Of a DNA stretch of 64,000 bases, positions 17,875-27,561 are shown one piece after another. The DNA comes from Vibrio pacinii DSM 19139. Lineage in GTDB: Bacteria; Pseudomonadota; Gammaproteobacteria; Enterobacterales; Vibrionaceae. The notes beneath the pieces were generated by a model, which was given only the letters and a program-made list of their open reading frames with translations, was not told the DNA's origin and made no database searches. Position 1 is the first letter of the stretch. Each line of letters opens with the position of its first letter. The DNA is taken from the NCBI RefSeq assembly GCF_000711795.1, contig NZ_KL543976.1:124001-188000 (forward strand), written 5' to 3'. The position numbers were made by a program, and so were the translations under genes.

Positions 17875-19326
17875 ATGAAATCTACTCACCAAGCATTAAT
17901 GGTTCAAGGCACTACCTCGGATGCCGGCAAAAGCGTGTTAGTCGCAGGCTTATGCCGTGTGCTCGCAAGAAAGGGCGTAAAGGTTGCGCCTTTCAAGCCA
18001 CAAAACATGGCACTCAACAGTGCAGTGACTGCTGACGGAGGAGAAATAGGTCGTGCCCAGGCGGTACAAGCATTAGCGGCCAACCTCGAACCAAGTGTCC
18101 ACATGAATCCAGTGCTACTTAAGCCAAACAGTGATATGGGGGCGCAAGTCATTTTTCAAGGTAAAGCGACTACCACGGTTGATGCTATTGGCTATCAAAG
18201 TTACAAGCAGGTTGCGATGCCTGTGGTGATGGATTCCTTTAATCAACTTCAGTCTGAGTTTGATTGTATCGTTATTGAAGGCGCAGGCAGTCCAGCAGAA
18301 ATTAACCTGCGCGAAAACGATATTGCCAATATGGGATTTGCCGAGCAGGCGGATGTCCCGGTGATTATCATCGCGGATATTGATCGTGGTGGAGTCTTCG
18401 CTCATCTTTATGGCACCTTAGCCCTGCTATCAGAGCAAGAGCAGCAGCGGGTTAAAGGTTTTGTGATCAATCGATTTCGCGGCGACATTGGCTTGCTTCA
18501 ATCAGGATTAGACTGGTTAGAGCAAAAAACGGGTATCCCGGTTATTGGTGTCTTACCATATTTGCATGGTTTCGATTTGGAAGCAGAAGACGCGATTAAT
18601 GCTGCACAAGTGGTTGCTGAGAAAGCAAAACTCAATGTTAAAGTACCAGTGTTGCCAAGAATAAGTAATCACACCGACTTTGATACATTACGCCAAAATC
18701 CAGATATCAACCTTACTTATGTCGGTAAAGGCGAGCGCTTAGACGGCGCTGATCTTATTATTTTACCTGGCTCAAAATCGGTTCGTAATGATCTCGATTA
18801 TCTCCGTAGCCAAGGTTGGGATCGTCAAATAGAGCGCCATTTGCGCTATGGTGGTAAAGTGATGGGAATCTGCGGTGGCTACCAAATGCTGGGCAAATGG
18901 ATACATGATCCATTAGCGATAGAAAGCGCGGCGGGTTCGACGCAAGGTTTAGGTTTTCTTAATGCTCATACGACACTTGCCTCAGAGAAAACTTTGACCA
19001 ATGTATCAGGCACGCTCACTCTGGATGATCAGACGTTGTCGATCAGCGGTTATGAAATTCATGCTGGTATTACCGAAGTAAACGCAAGCCAGCCGATAAC
19101 ACTGAATACCAATACCTTAGATGGTGCGATAAGTGACTGTAATCAAGTATTTGGTACTTATCTACATGGTATTTTTGACGACTCGCGCGCCGTGACGGCG
19201 GTGGCTCGATGGGTGGGTATTGATGATATTGCCCAAGTGGATCATCGCCAGAATCAACAAGATGCGATTGATAGAATAGCGGATGCGATAGAGCAGCACC
19301 TAGATCTGAACAAACTATGGCCATAA
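17875..19326 (+). CDS. cobQ: Cobyric acid synthase
   Basis: Amidates side chains of adenosylcobyrinic a,c-diamide using glutamine and ATP in cobalamin synthesis. The 483-residue protein has the N-terminal ATPase domain with [10 protein letters not shown] near residues 10-19 and a C-terminal glutamine amidotransferase domain with the nucleophile Cys333 in [11 protein letters not shown] and a late His in YLHGIFDD. I take the ATG at 17875 instead of the upstream 17815 because the family begins at this point. No other cobalamin genes are nearby, suggesting salvage of precursors or genes elsewhere. The last 10 bases overlap modA, so cobQ-modABC may form one transcript. Confidence 0.93.
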   Translation: MKSTHQALMVQGTTSDAGKSVLVAGLCRVLARKGVKVAPFKPQNMALNSAVTADGGEIGRAQAVQALAANLEPSVHMNPVLLKPNSDMGAQVIFQGKATTTVDAIGYQSYKQVAMPVVMDSFNQLQSEFDCIVIEGAGSPAEINLRENDIANMGFAEQADVPVIIIADIDRGGVFAHLYGTLALLSEQEQQRVKGFVINRFRGDIGLLQSGLDWLEQKTGIPVIGVLPYLHGFDLEAEDAINAAQVVAEKAKLNVKVPVLPRISNHTDFDTLRQNPDINLTYVGKGERLDGADLIILPGSKSVRNDLDYLRSQGWDRQIERHLRYGGKVMGICGGYQMLGKWIHDPLAIESAAGSTQGLGFLNAHTTLASEKTLTNVSGTLTLDDQTLSISGYEIHAGITEVNASQPITLNTNTLDGAISDCNQVFGTYLHGIFDDSRAVTAVARWVGIDDIAQVDHRQNQQDAIDRIADAIEQHLDLNKLWP

Positions 19327-20105
19327 CTCGTTTCATTTTAGCCAGCCAAAGCCGGCACATCGTACTAACAGCACTGCTTGCATTAGTGAGCTTTTCTGCC
19401 ACCGCTAGTGAAAGATTGCGCATATACGCTGCTTCCTCAATGACTAATGCTGTCAACGAGTTAATTACTCAGTATAAACAACAGCACGAGGTTGAGATGA
19501 CCGCAGTGTATGGCGGTACGTCGTCATTGGCGCGTCAAATTGAACATGGAGCGCCTGCAGATATCTTAATTGCAGCGAACCAGAAGTGGGTTGATTTTCT
19601 GATTAATAGTGACGTGATATCAAGTGACGCGGTCACTAATATCGCAACCAATCAATTGGTTGTTATTAGCAAAAATGCCCTGAAACCATTCGACATTCAG
19701 CAATCAAGTGCTTGGTTAGAGGCATTACAAGGCCAGCGCTTAGCGATTGGACAACCTGACGCCGTCCCAGCAGGCATTTATGCCAAACAGTCGTTAGAGC
19801 ATCTTGGTGTCTGGCCTAAGCTTAATGGTCATTTGGCGCCAACTAATAACGTCAGAGTGGCACTCACTTTGGTTGAACGGGGTGAAACACCTTTAGGCAT
19901 TGTTTATCAGACGGATGCACTGCAAAGTGACCAGGTAAGAACTGTGGTGCGTTTACCACAAAGCAGCCATAGCACGATTGTATATCCAATGGTGAAACTC
20001 ACCAATAATGATGCCACGACTCAGTTTTTACACTTTGTGCAAAGTGATGCTGGGCAAACGATCTTATCTCGCTTTGGCTTTTCTGTTGCTACGGAGTTGA
20101 AATAG
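19317..20105 (+). CDS. modA: Molybdate ABC transporter, substrate-binding protein
   Basis: Periplasmic molybdate/tungstate-binding protein of 262 residues. It has a signal peptide ending near residue 31 ([12 protein letters not shown]), then the ModA hallmark regions [41 protein letters not shown] and a C-terminal FGF segment. It overlaps cobQ by 10 bases and modB by one base (TAGTG), as expected for a coupled operon. No ModE-like regulator is visible in the window. Confidence 0.94.
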   Translation: MAITRFILASQSRHIVLTALLALVSFSATASERLRIYAASSMTNAVNELITQYKQQHEVEMTAVYGGTSSLARQIEHGAPADILIAANQKWVDFLINSDVISSDAVTNIATNQLVVISKNALKPFDIQQSSAWLEALQGQRLAIGQPDAVPAGIYAKQSLEHLGVWPKLNGHLAPTNNVRVALTLVERGETPLGIVYQTDALQSDQVRTVVRLPQSSHSTIVYPMVKLTNNDATTQFLHFVQSDAGQTILSRFGFSVATELK

Positions 20106-20797
20106 TGCTGTCAGAATACGAATATCAAGCCTTAATGCTCAGCCTGAAAGTCGCAGGTTATGCGTTGCTGTGGTTGATTCCAATAGGTATTGGTTTTGCT
20201 TGGGTGTTAGCACGCAAGCAGTTTATTGGTAAAAGTATTATCGATAGTGTTATTCATCTACCTTTGGTGCTCCCACCGGTGGTTATTGGCTATCTGCTAC
20301 TCATTTCAATGGGACGCCAAGGCTTTCTAGGAAGCTGGTTGTACGATCAATTTGGGTTGGTGTTTTCTTTTAGTTGGAAGGGGGCGGTACTGGCTTGTAT
20401 CGTCGTTGCACTGCCACTTATGGTTCGTTCAATTCGTCTCAGCTTAGAAAATGTCGACACTAAACTTGAACAAGCCGCTGCCACTTTGGGGGCATCGCCA
20501 CTCAAAGTGTTTTTTACCATTACTTTGCCATTAACCCTGCCTGGAATCATTACGGGCAGTATGCTCTCCTTTGCACGCAGTCTTGGTGAGTTTGGCGCAA
20601 CGATAAGCTTCGTCTCAAATATCCCCGGAGAGACGCAAACAATTCCATTAGCAATGTACAATTTTATCGAAACGCCAGGAGCAGAAGCGCAAGCAATGCG
20701 CCTATGCGTTATTTCAATTGTTATTGCGCTCGGTTCGTTGATGCTCTCTGAGTGGTTGACTCGCGCAAGCGCCCGTCGATTAGGAGCGCGCTTATGA
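20105..20797 (+). CDS. modB: Molybdate ABC transporter, permease
   Basis: A 230-residue inner-membrane permease with about five membrane helices and the EAA loop (EQAAATLGASPLKVFFTITLPL) that contacts the ATPase. The start is GTG at 20105 and shares a base with the modA stop codon. A conserved RSLGEFGATI segment follows the EAA loop, as in other ModB proteins. Works with ModA and ModC. Confidence 0.94.
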   Translation: MLSEYEYQALMLSLKVAGYALLWLIPIGIGFAWVLARKQFIGKSIIDSVIHLPLVLPPVVIGYLLLISMGRQGFLGSWLYDQFGLVFSFSWKGAVLACIVVALPLMVRSIRLSLENVDTKLEQAAATLGASPLKVFFTITLPLTLPGIITGSMLSFARSLGEFGATISFVSNIPGETQTIPLAMYNFIETPGAEAQAMRLCVISIVIALGSLMLSEWLTRASARRLGARL

Positions 20798-21900
20798 GCA
20801 AACTTACGATTCAGTATCAACAAACACTAGGCACGACACAATTTGATATTGACCTTTGTTTACCTCAACAGGGAATTACCGCGATCTTTGGCCGTTCTGG
20901 GGCGGGGAAAACCTCGTTAATTAATGCCGTTGCAGGGTTAGCGACCCCGACAAGTGGGCGAATAACAATAGGTGATGTCACCTTATACGATTCAAGCCAA
21001 CACGTTAATGTACCAACCTATAAACGCAATATTGGCTATGTATTTCAAGATGCACGTCTATTTCCTCACTTTAACGTCCAAGGCAATTTAACCTATGGAG
21101 TTAAACAAGACGATGCACAACATTTTAATGAAGTTGTCGAACTGCTCGCGTTAAAGCCACTGTTACAACGATACCCGAGCGAGCTCTCTGGAGGTGAAAA
21201 GCAACGTGTTGCTATAGGCAGAGCGCTACTTTCAAAACCACGCATATTGCTCATGGATGAACCGTTAGCCTCATTAGATTTACCTCGCAAGCGTGAGGTG
21301 ATGCCATTTCTTGAGCAATTGGCTAAAAGCGTACAGATTCCAATCCTTTATGTCTCTCATAGCTTGAACGAAGTGCTGCGCTTGGCAAATCAATTAGTCG
21401 TGATTGATGGTGGACAAGTGGTCATTTCCGGCCCAATAGAGCAGGTGTGGTCGTCATCAGCGATGAAGCCTTGGCAGGGATTTTCTGAGCAAAGCACTCT
21501 GTTTGACGTCTGTATTGTTGGTCATAATGACGATTATGCCTTGTCACAAGTAGAATTAGCTCCAGATACCGCGTTATGGGTACAGAAAGTTGAAGGGGAG
21601 ATTGGTCAACCAATACGCTTGCAGGTGCGTGCCAATGATGTGTCGCTTATGCTCGATAAGCCACAACGAACGTCCATCCGTAACGTTCTAAAAGGGACGA
21701 TCTCACACATCGAACTTCATAGCCACGGCCACGAGAGACAAAGTGTCGAGGTCCAAATACGATTGGCCGTAGACTGTTATCTCAAAGCTACGATCACACA
21801 ATGGGCGAAAGAGGATCTGCAACTAGACGTAGGGGTAGAGGTTTACGCGCAGATTAAAGGGGTAAGTGTCACCCAACGCGATATGGTTTTAAGCCAATAA
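20794..21900 (+). CDS. modC: Molybdate ABC transporter, ATP-binding protein
   Basis: ATPase subunit of 368 residues. It shows the Walker A motif GRSGAGKTS, signature LSGGEKQRVAIGRAL, Walker B ILLMDEPLASLD, the H-loop YVSHSLNEV and a C-terminal TOBE domain (about 290-365) that binds oxyanions in this family. The ATG at 20794 overlaps the modB stop by 4 bases and has AGGAG ten bases before it; the frame is open further upstream but would run inside modB. Confidence 0.95.
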   Translation: MSKLTIQYQQTLGTTQFDIDLCLPQQGITAIFGRSGAGKTSLINAVAGLATPTSGRITIGDVTLYDSSQHVNVPTYKRNIGYVFQDARLFPHFNVQGNLTYGVKQDDAQHFNEVVELLALKPLLQRYPSELSGGEKQRVAIGRALLSKPRILLMDEPLASLDLPRKREVMPFLEQLAKSVQIPILYVSHSLNEVLRLANQLVVIDGGQVVISGPIEQVWSSSAMKPWQGFSEQSTLFDVCIVGHNDDYALSQVELAPDTALWVQKVEGEIGQPIRLQVRANDVSLMLDKPQRTSIRNVLKGTISHIELHSHGHERQSVEVQIRLAVDCYLKATITQWAKEDLQLDVGVEVYAQIKGVSVTQRDMVLSQ

Positions 21901-21923
21901 AAACGCCGCTGATCAGCGGCGTT
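21897..21923 (-). terminator. Palindromic terminator at the convergent end of modC
   Basis: A perfect 22-base palindrome (arms AACGCCGCTGA) followed on the minus strand by TTTTTA. It serves the minus-strand gene downstream; the plus strand lacks a T run. Confidence 0.8.
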
Positions 21924-21969
21924 GACTATTACTTGGTATAAGTAAAAACGGGTAAAAGTAAAAACAGTA

Positions 21970-22407
21970 TTACTTGGCAAACACGTCAGTAAAATCACGT
22001 TTAAGAATAGGATCACGACGCGCTTTTTTGATCTGTTTGACCATATCTTTGACACAGTTGTGCAGCACTTGATCAAGTAGTTGGGTACGGTACTCTTCTT
22101 TGTCTTGTTCGGACATCTCTTTTGGTAGGTTCAGTGTTGGGAACTCTTCCATCACATTGATACCAGCAAATGCCTGACTCACTGAAATGAGTGCATGAAA
22201 CTGTTCAAAGTTGTCTAATACATTTTGTGCACTGTTTGGTAACTCATTCCAGGCTTCACGAACGGCTTCTTCCGAAACTTCATGGATTGACGTCACCATG
22301 TAGTGCATAGCTTCTGGGACTTCGTCAAATTGAATTACCTGGCGAAGCTCTGCCGAAACCTCTGCTAGATCTACTTTTGTTTGCTCTGTTGGATTAACGT
22401 CAGACAT
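21970..22407 (-). CDS. Conserved Vibrio hypothetical protein (possibly DUF3069)
   Basis: A 145-residue acidic, mostly helical protein without a signal peptide or membrane segment. The C-terminus is rich in Lys and Arg (VKQIKKARRDPILKRDF). I believe it belongs to DUF3069, a Vibrio-centred family, but this is from memory and unverified. It has its own terminator and a 190-base upstream region, so it is probably a single gene. No function can be given. Confidence 0.72.
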   Translation of the reverse strand: MSDVNPTEQTKVDLAEVSAELRQVIQFDEVPEAMHYMVTSIHEVSEEAVREAWNELPNSAQNVLDNFEQFHALISVSQAFAGINVMEEFPTLNLPKEMSEQDKEEYRTQLLDQVLHNCVKDMVKQIKKARRDPILKRDFTDVFAK

Positions 22408-22601
22408 GTAAATTTTCTCTTAAAATGTGTATGTATCGGCGCTATCGTAAAAAAACAGCCATAAAAGTCAACCATCGTTGGATGATTATCATAAGGTGGA
22501 GTATGCTTTTGAGTGTTGCTTACGTTTAGTTTTGTGTTTGAAAATCAAATTACTAGACGCTTATAGATAGTATATATAACCGAATTCAGGGTAGAGAGCG
22601 A

Positions 22602-23552
22602 GTGGAAATAGCCGGTTCTTCGATGAAAATCTTATTGGTTGATGATGTTCAGATGGAAAGAATCCAGCTGGCAATAAGACTGAAACAGTTAGGGCACTCA
22701 GTTGAAATGGCCGAGTCGGGGGAGCGAGCTCTCGCACTCTATCCTCAATTTGAGCCTGACCTTATCCTACTCGATGTGACCATGCCTGATATGGATGGAT
22801 TTGAAGTGTCGCGCAAAATTCGTCAGCGTTTTCCTGATTGGGTGCCGATTATCTTCCTCAGTGGCCATGATGAACCAACCATGATCGCGACTGCGATTGA
22901 AGCGGGCGGTGATGATTACTTGATTAAGCCTGTAGATAAAATTGTTCTCAATTCCAAACTTATCGCGATGCAGCGAATCGCGTTTATGCGTCGTGAACTT
23001 AAGCAAAAATCTGCTGAACTGGTCAAAGCCAACGCGGAGCTAGAAAAGTTAGCCCAAGAAGACGGCTTGACCAAAGTAAAAAATCGCCGTTACGTTGACC
23101 AGAAGCTGCAAGAAATGATCGCCTTACACGGACGTCATCAATTGCCTTTAAGTATTATTTTGCTCGATGTTGACCGCTTCAAGCTTTATAACGATAGTTA
23201 TGGTCATATCGAAGGTGACAAGTGCTTGATCGAGATTGCCCAGCTATTAAACACACTGTTTGTGCGTAGTGGCGAAGTGGTCGGGCGTTATGGTGGCGAA
23301 GAGTTTGTTGTATTGTTGGGTCATAGTGATGCAGACAAAGCCAAACAAGACGCTCAGCGAATACAAGATGCCTTAGAGCAAGCTAATATGCCCCATGAAT
23401 TCAGTGATGTTGCGAGTTTTGTGACGGTGTCACAAGGTGTATTGACCCTCGCTTCTCCGACGGGTCGAGAGCAGATATCCGATATCTACAAGCAGGTCGA
23501 TGACAAGCTTTACAAAGCCAAATCCGATGGACGTAATCGTTTTATCGTCTGA
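22602..23552 (+). CDS. Response regulator with diguanylate cyclase output (REC-GGDEF)
   Basis: A 316-residue cytoplasmic protein: receiver domain (about 8-125) with phospho-acceptor Asp58 in LILLDVTMPDMDG and the usual Lys in LIKPVD, a coiled linker (about 130-155, ELKQKSAELVKANAELEKL), and a GGDEF domain with GGEEF in RYGGEEFVVLL. The inhibitory-site position reads RSGE instead of RxxD, so normal feedback inhibition may be lost. It should make c-di-GMP when phosphorylated (WspR/PleD-type). The start is GTG at 22602 after AGAGAG; an ATG at 22623 is an alternative. Its cognate kinase is not next to it. It converges with a second GGDEF gene. Confidence 0.92.
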   Translation: MEIAGSSMKILLVDDVQMERIQLAIRLKQLGHSVEMAESGERALALYPQFEPDLILLDVTMPDMDGFEVSRKIRQRFPDWVPIIFLSGHDEPTMIATAIEAGGDDYLIKPVDKIVLNSKLIAMQRIAFMRRELKQKSAELVKANAELEKLAQEDGLTKVKNRRYVDQKLQEMIALHGRHQLPLSIILLDVDRFKLYNDSYGHIEGDKCLIEIAQLLNTLFVRSGEVVGRYGGEEFVVLLGHSDADKAKQDAQRIQDALEQANMPHEFSDVASFVTVSQGVLTLASPTGREQISDIYKQVDDKLYKAKSDGRNRFIV

Positions 23553-23599
23553 CCCAAGCTCATTCTTTATTGTGTCAAGATGATCAATGACCAATTACG

Positions 23600-24835
23600 T
23601 TAAGCCAAGCAGACTTGGTTACGTCCTGACTGTTTAGCTTTATAAAGCGCACTGTCGGCACTTTTGAGTACCACAGAGACCTTACGTGATTCACTACTGT
23701 CAGCGACACCAATGCTGATGGTGACATTAACGTGGTTGGTATTTTTACCTGCTCCGCGAATTTTACTGCCTTGTTTGTTGCTCTTTGGTCGTTTGTCTTG
23801 ATTGCGTAAAACCATATCGTAAGACTCGATCGCAGCACGTAATGACTCTAGGTGTTCTTTTGCTTGAGCGGCGGTCTTTCCTTTGAACAAGATGGTGAAC
23901 TCTTCACCGCCATAACGATACACTTTGGCTTTACCGCTCACTTGTTTCAGTTTGGTCGCGACCAATTTCAACACATCATCACCAGTGTCGTGGCCATAGG
24001 TATCGTTAAACGACTTAAAGTGGTCAATATCTAGCATAGCAATGGTAAAGCGTCGGCCAAGGTGTTTTAAATCAGACTCAAGCGCTAAACGGCCCGGAAT
24101 CTCAGTTAAGGTATCCATAAATGCCAACTCATAGCTTGCTGATAGCAAGTAGATCAGCAGTAATATCCCGATCAAAGAAAATAGAGTGCTTGAAATATAG
24201 GCAACGTCGAAGAAGATGAAGGTAGCCGATGACAGTAAAGTGGCAGAATAAACCACGACATCGATAATCTGATTGCGATTGAGCACACAGATAGCAGAGA
24301 TCAACACCATAGCTAGCGAATAAATGACTAAAATAAAAGGCAGTTTTGAAACCTGCGGCAAAACATAAAGATATGTTTCGTTTATATTGTCGAATCCGCC
24401 TTCATAAAAATAGGTCAGGGTGACATAGGACCAAAGCAAGAGCATAACGATGATTGCGCCATAGACGATGAATGAACGCGAGAATAGGTTAGAGTCCTTG
24501 TAGGAGTAGACTAAAACCAATGCGATAGGCAAAAGTCCAGCAAGCAAAGAAAGCTCAAGAATGGTAGTTCCTGATGAAAGAGGGCTTTGCAGCCGTGTTT
24601 GAATCAGCCAATAGGAAACAAATAATGCGCTTGCTACCATTGCAATACGACTTTGTTTGAAGATATGTCCGAGTAGAATCGCAATCGCCAGTAATACAAA
24701 CGGAAGATTGCTCACGATGCCCAAGTTGGCACGTGTCAGGTCAATGACGTTGTCGATACCAAGTCCGATAAACGCCATGAGCATTAATGGAAACAGCAAG
24801 CGGAACCAATTTGTAATAACGATCGAAAACGACAT
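23600..24835 (-). CDS. Membrane-bound diguanylate cyclase with a GGDEF insertion
   Basis: A 411-residue protein with about seven or eight membrane helices in the first 235 residues (integral membrane sensor type) and a C-terminal GGDEF domain with GGEEF in RYGGEEFTILFKG. A basic insertion (NQDKRPKSNKQGSKIRGAGKN) of about 25 residues lies between helix and final strands of the GGDEF fold, before the usual VTISIGVA segment. No RxxD inhibitory site is seen. The catalytic residues suggest an active cyclase; the signal sensed by the membrane part is unknown. Confidence 0.9.
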   Translation of the reverse strand: MSFSIVITNWFRLLFPLMLMAFIGLGIDNVIDLTRANLGIVSNLPFVLLAIAILLGHIFKQSRIAMVASALFVSYWLIQTRLQSPLSSGTTILELSLLAGLLPIALVLVYSYKDSNLFSRSFIVYGAIIVMLLLWSYVTLTYFYEGGFDNINETYLYVLPQVSKLPFILVIYSLAMVLISAICVLNRNQIIDVVVYSATLLSSATFIFFDVAYISSTLFSLIGILLLIYLLSASYELAFMDTLTEIPGRLALESDLKHLGRRFTIAMLDIDHFKSFNDTYGHDTGDDVLKLVATKLKQVSGKAKVYRYGGEEFTILFKGKTAAQAKEHLESLRAAIESYDMVLRNQDKRPKSNKQGSKIRGAGKNTNHVNVTISIGVADSSESRKVSVVLKSADSALYKAKQSGRNQVCLA

Positions 24836-25042
24836 TAATCCTAGCCTGAGAATACGAACAAATCGTTAAGAATACTTTTATTTGATGAATTTCCAAGCTT
24901 TTTACTAAACTTAAGAGTGAAAATTGATGACGTGGGTAATTTGCAGGCAAAATAGTCGTTGAAGTGGTGTCTGCGATGGCTGTATTTATCGATTTGGCAA
25001 AAATAATTTTGGAAAAAAGTGTCACTAAAGGAGCAGGTGAAT

Positions 25043-25408
25043 ATGCAAATAAGTGTAGACGTTCATAACTATATGGAAACGGTGGTGGGTCAAGAGTTAG
25101 CGAAACCTGAGTATGTTGACTTTTTCGACAATGAACAATTAGCCGATTTAGCCTGCTTAGCGTTAAGCCAATTAAGACCTGTATACATTCGTTACGACAT
25201 TGATTTTCTCTCTGCGCTTCCTGAAGAAAGGTTAGTGACGCTAAAAGAGTACGCAGCCACTGCGATTGATGCTGCCAAAACAATGATTGTTGACGATCGT
25301 CGTAAAAGTCGCAAAGATGAAGTGCCTGTTGTATTTAGCCGTCAGGCATTCGATGATGATGTGGAACTTGAATGGTTTGAAAAGCCAATTCTACAGAAGA
25401 CAAAATAA
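25043..25408 (+). CDS. ComFB family protein, candidate cyclic-dinucleotide receptor
   Basis: A small 121-residue cytoplasmic protein fitting the late competence ComFB family: an N-terminal HNYMETVVGQEL helix and a central region ending LACLALSQLRPVYIRYDIDFLSALPEE. The ATG at 25043 has GGAG and GGTGA upstream. Family members from cyanobacteria and Bacillus have been reported as receptors of cyclic dinucleotides; whether this one binds c-di-GMP is not known. It lies next to two diguanylate cyclases and 17 bases before a HlyU-family gene, with which it probably forms an operon. Confidence 0.8.
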   Translation: MQISVDVHNYMETVVGQELAKPEYVDFFDNEQLADLACLALSQLRPVYIRYDIDFLSALPEERLVTLKEYAATAIDAAKTMIVDDRRKSRKDEVPVVFSRQAFDDDVELEWFEKPILQKTK

Positions 25409-25425
25409 CAATTTAGGAGAAGTAC

Positions 25426-25704
25426 GTGGGACTTTTTTCTCGCTTGTTTGGTAGCAGTAAAACTCAACCCCAACCGCAAGTAGAGCCTGTTGAATATAAG
25501 GGCTTTCTGATATATCAAGAGGCGTTGCCTGAAGGCGGTCAATATCGTATTGCGGGTCGCATTACTAAGCAGCTGGGTGAAGAAACAAAAACCCATCGCT
25601 TTATTCGTTCTGACGTACTTTCTAGTCAAAGCGATGCCAATGAATTTATGCTAAAAAAAGCACAGATGTATATTGACCAAATGGGTGACAACATTTTTCA
25701 ATAG
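25426..25704 (+). CDS. Small HlyU-family protein
   Basis: A 92-residue protein that matches the short HlyU (PF10115) family, in which a conserved EYKGFLIYQEALPEGGQYRIAGRI core is followed by THRFIRSD. It lacks a helix-turn-helix and differs from the ArsR-type HlyU regulator of haemolysin, so the family name may mislead. The start is GTG with an AGGAGAA ribosome binding site. Second gene after the ComFB gene; followed by a terminator. Confidence 0.78.
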   Translation: MGLFSRLFGSSKTQPQPQVEPVEYKGFLIYQEALPEGGQYRIAGRITKQLGEETKTHRFIRSDVLSSQSDANEFMLKKAQMYIDQMGDNIFQ

Positions 25705-25737
25705 ATCCTTGTCAAATTGATAGACATCATAATTTTT

Positions 25738-25772
25738 AGAACCATTAGCCGCTATGCTGATGGTTCTTTTTT
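25738..25772 (+). terminator. Intrinsic terminator after the ComFB/HlyU pair
   Basis: Arms AGAACCAT and ATGGTTCT, extended by TAGC/GCTG-like pairs, then six T on the plus strand. Confidence 0.85.
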
Positions 25773-26001
25773 ATTTTGGACGTAACATAATCTATTGTTT
25801 TTACGTAATTTTACCTATACTGGTTTGACCTCCGTTCTGTTAAAAGAGTGTTGTTAGGTAGTGAGTTCAGAAGCACAATAATCGATTACCAATGGTTATA
25901 AGTAATGATATTTTGTGTTTTTGTTACAAATTACTTGAAGTATCGGAATACGTTGGATAAAAACAGAACAATCATTGTTGCGAATAGTCAAGGAATAGCT
26001 A

Positions 26002-27549
26002 ATGCAAATTGGTGTGCCAAAAGAAATACTTGCGGGTGAAACGCGAGTGGCTGCATCGCCAAAGTCGGTTGAGCAGTTATTAAAATTAGGTTTCGAGGTT
26101 AATGTCGAAAGCGGAGCAGGTGAATTAGCAAGTTTTGACGACTCTGCGTTTACTGATGCTGGAGCGAAGATTGTCTCTACGGAAGAAGTTTGGAATTCGG
26201 ATATTATTCTGAAGGTCAACGCACCACTCTCAAATGAACAACATGATGAGATTGCGTTACTTAAAGATGGTGCTAGCTTAATCAGCTTTATTTGGCCTGC
26301 ACAAAATCCTGAGTTGATGGAAAAGCTATCAACTAAGAACATTAACGTAATGGCAATGGACGCCGTGCCGCGTATTTCTCGTGCTCAAGCGCTAGATGCG
26401 TTGTCTTCAATGGCAAACATTGCAGGTTACCGTGCGGTGGTAGAGGCGGCTCATGAATTCGGTCGTTTCTTCACAGGGCAAATTACCGCAGCAGGTAAAG
26501 TACCGCCAGCCAAAGTTTTGGTTGCAGGTGCGGGTGTTGCTGGCCTTGCGGCTATCGGCGCTGCGGGCAGTTTAGGTGCGATTGTTCGCGCATTTGACGT
26601 TCGTCCTGAAGTTAAAGAACAAGTTCAGTCAATGGGAGCTGAGTTCTTAGAGGTCGATTTTAAAGAAGAGTCGGGTTCAGGCGATGGTTATGCCAAAGAG
26701 ATGTCAGATGATTTCAATAAAAAGGCTGCTGAGCTTTATGCTGAGCAAGCAAAAGATGTTGATATCATTATTACCACGGCATTGATTCCAGGCCGTCCCG
26801 CGCCAACGTTGATCACCAAAGAGATGGTTGACAACATGAAAGCGGGCAGTGTGATTGTTGATTTGGCTGCAGCCAACGGTGGTAACTGTGAATACACGGT
26901 TGCTGATAAAGTGATCACCACAAAGAACGGCGTCAAGGTTGTTGGTTACACGGATATGGTTGGTCGTCTGCCGACTCAATCATCTCAACTGTATGCGACC
27001 AACATTGTTAACCTACTTAAGTTATTAGCTAAAGAGAAAGACGGTAACATCAACATCGACTTTGAAGATGTCGTTTTGCGCGGCGTTACGGTTATCAAAG
27101 AAGGTGAAGTGACTTGGCCTGCGCCACCGATTAAAGTTTCAGCTCAACCAGAGCAAAAACCGGCAGCGAAAGTTAAACCAGAGCCGAAAGTAGAGCAACC
27201 AACGTCTCCAATTAAAAAAGTGGCAGGTCTTGTCGCAGCGGTGGGCGCCTTTGCTTGGATTGCCTCGGTTGCGCCAGCGGCATTCTTATCACATTTCACC
27301 GTATTCGTGCTTGCTTGTGTGGTTGGTTACTACGTTGTATGGAACGTCACTCATGCATTGCATACTCCTTTAATGTCAGTGACCAATGCGATTTCTGGCA
27401 TTATCGTGGTGGGTGCATTGCTGCAAATTGGTCAAGGTAATGGCGTTGTTTCATTTTTGTCGTTTATTGCCGTGCTAATTGCCAGCATTAATATTTTCGG
27501 TGGTTTCACCGTCACCAAGCGTATGCTTGAAATGTTCCGTAAAAATTAG
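26002..27549 (+). CDS. pntA: NAD(P) transhydrogenase, alpha subunit
   Basis: Proton-translocating transhydrogenase subunit of 515 residues: NAD-binding domain I with an alanine-dehydrogenase-like N-terminus ([17 protein letters not shown]), the Rossmann motif [18 protein letters not shown] near residue 175, the [12 protein letters not shown] segment, a Pro/Lys-rich linker (about 377-400) and four C-terminal membrane helices. With PntB it uses the proton gradient to make NADPH from NADH. pntB follows after 12 bases. Confidence 0.97.
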   Translation: MQIGVPKEILAGETRVAASPKSVEQLLKLGFEVNVESGAGELASFDDSAFTDAGAKIVSTEEVWNSDIILKVNAPLSNEQHDEIALLKDGASLISFIWPAQNPELMEKLSTKNINVMAMDAVPRISRAQALDALSSMANIAGYRAVVEAAHEFGRFFTGQITAAGKVPPAKVLVAGAGVAGLAAIGAAGSLGAIVRAFDVRPEVKEQVQSMGAEFLEVDFKEESGSGDGYAKEMSDDFNKKAAELYAEQAKDVDIIITTALIPGRPAPTLITKEMVDNMKAGSVIVDLAAANGGNCEYTVADKVITTKNGVKVVGYTDMVGRLPTQSSQLYATNIVNLLKLLAKEKDGNINIDFEDVVLRGVTVIKEGEVTWPAPPIKVSAQPEQKPAAKVKPEPKVEQPTSPIKKVAGLVAAVGAFAWIASVAPAAFLSHFTVFVLACVVGYYVVWNVTHALHTPLMSVTNAISGIIVVGALLQIGQGNGVVSFLSFIAVLIASINIFGGFTVTKRMLEMFRKN

Positions 27550-27561
27550 GAGTAACAGGGA

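Noticed and set aside
20347..20823. A 158-codon frame opposite modB
   Set aside because: Shadow of modB; the composition reflects the opposite strand of a membrane protein.
24741..25283. A 180-codon frame on the minus strand
   Set aside because: It overlaps the ComFB gene and the start of the GGDEF gene; low-complexity and without motifs.
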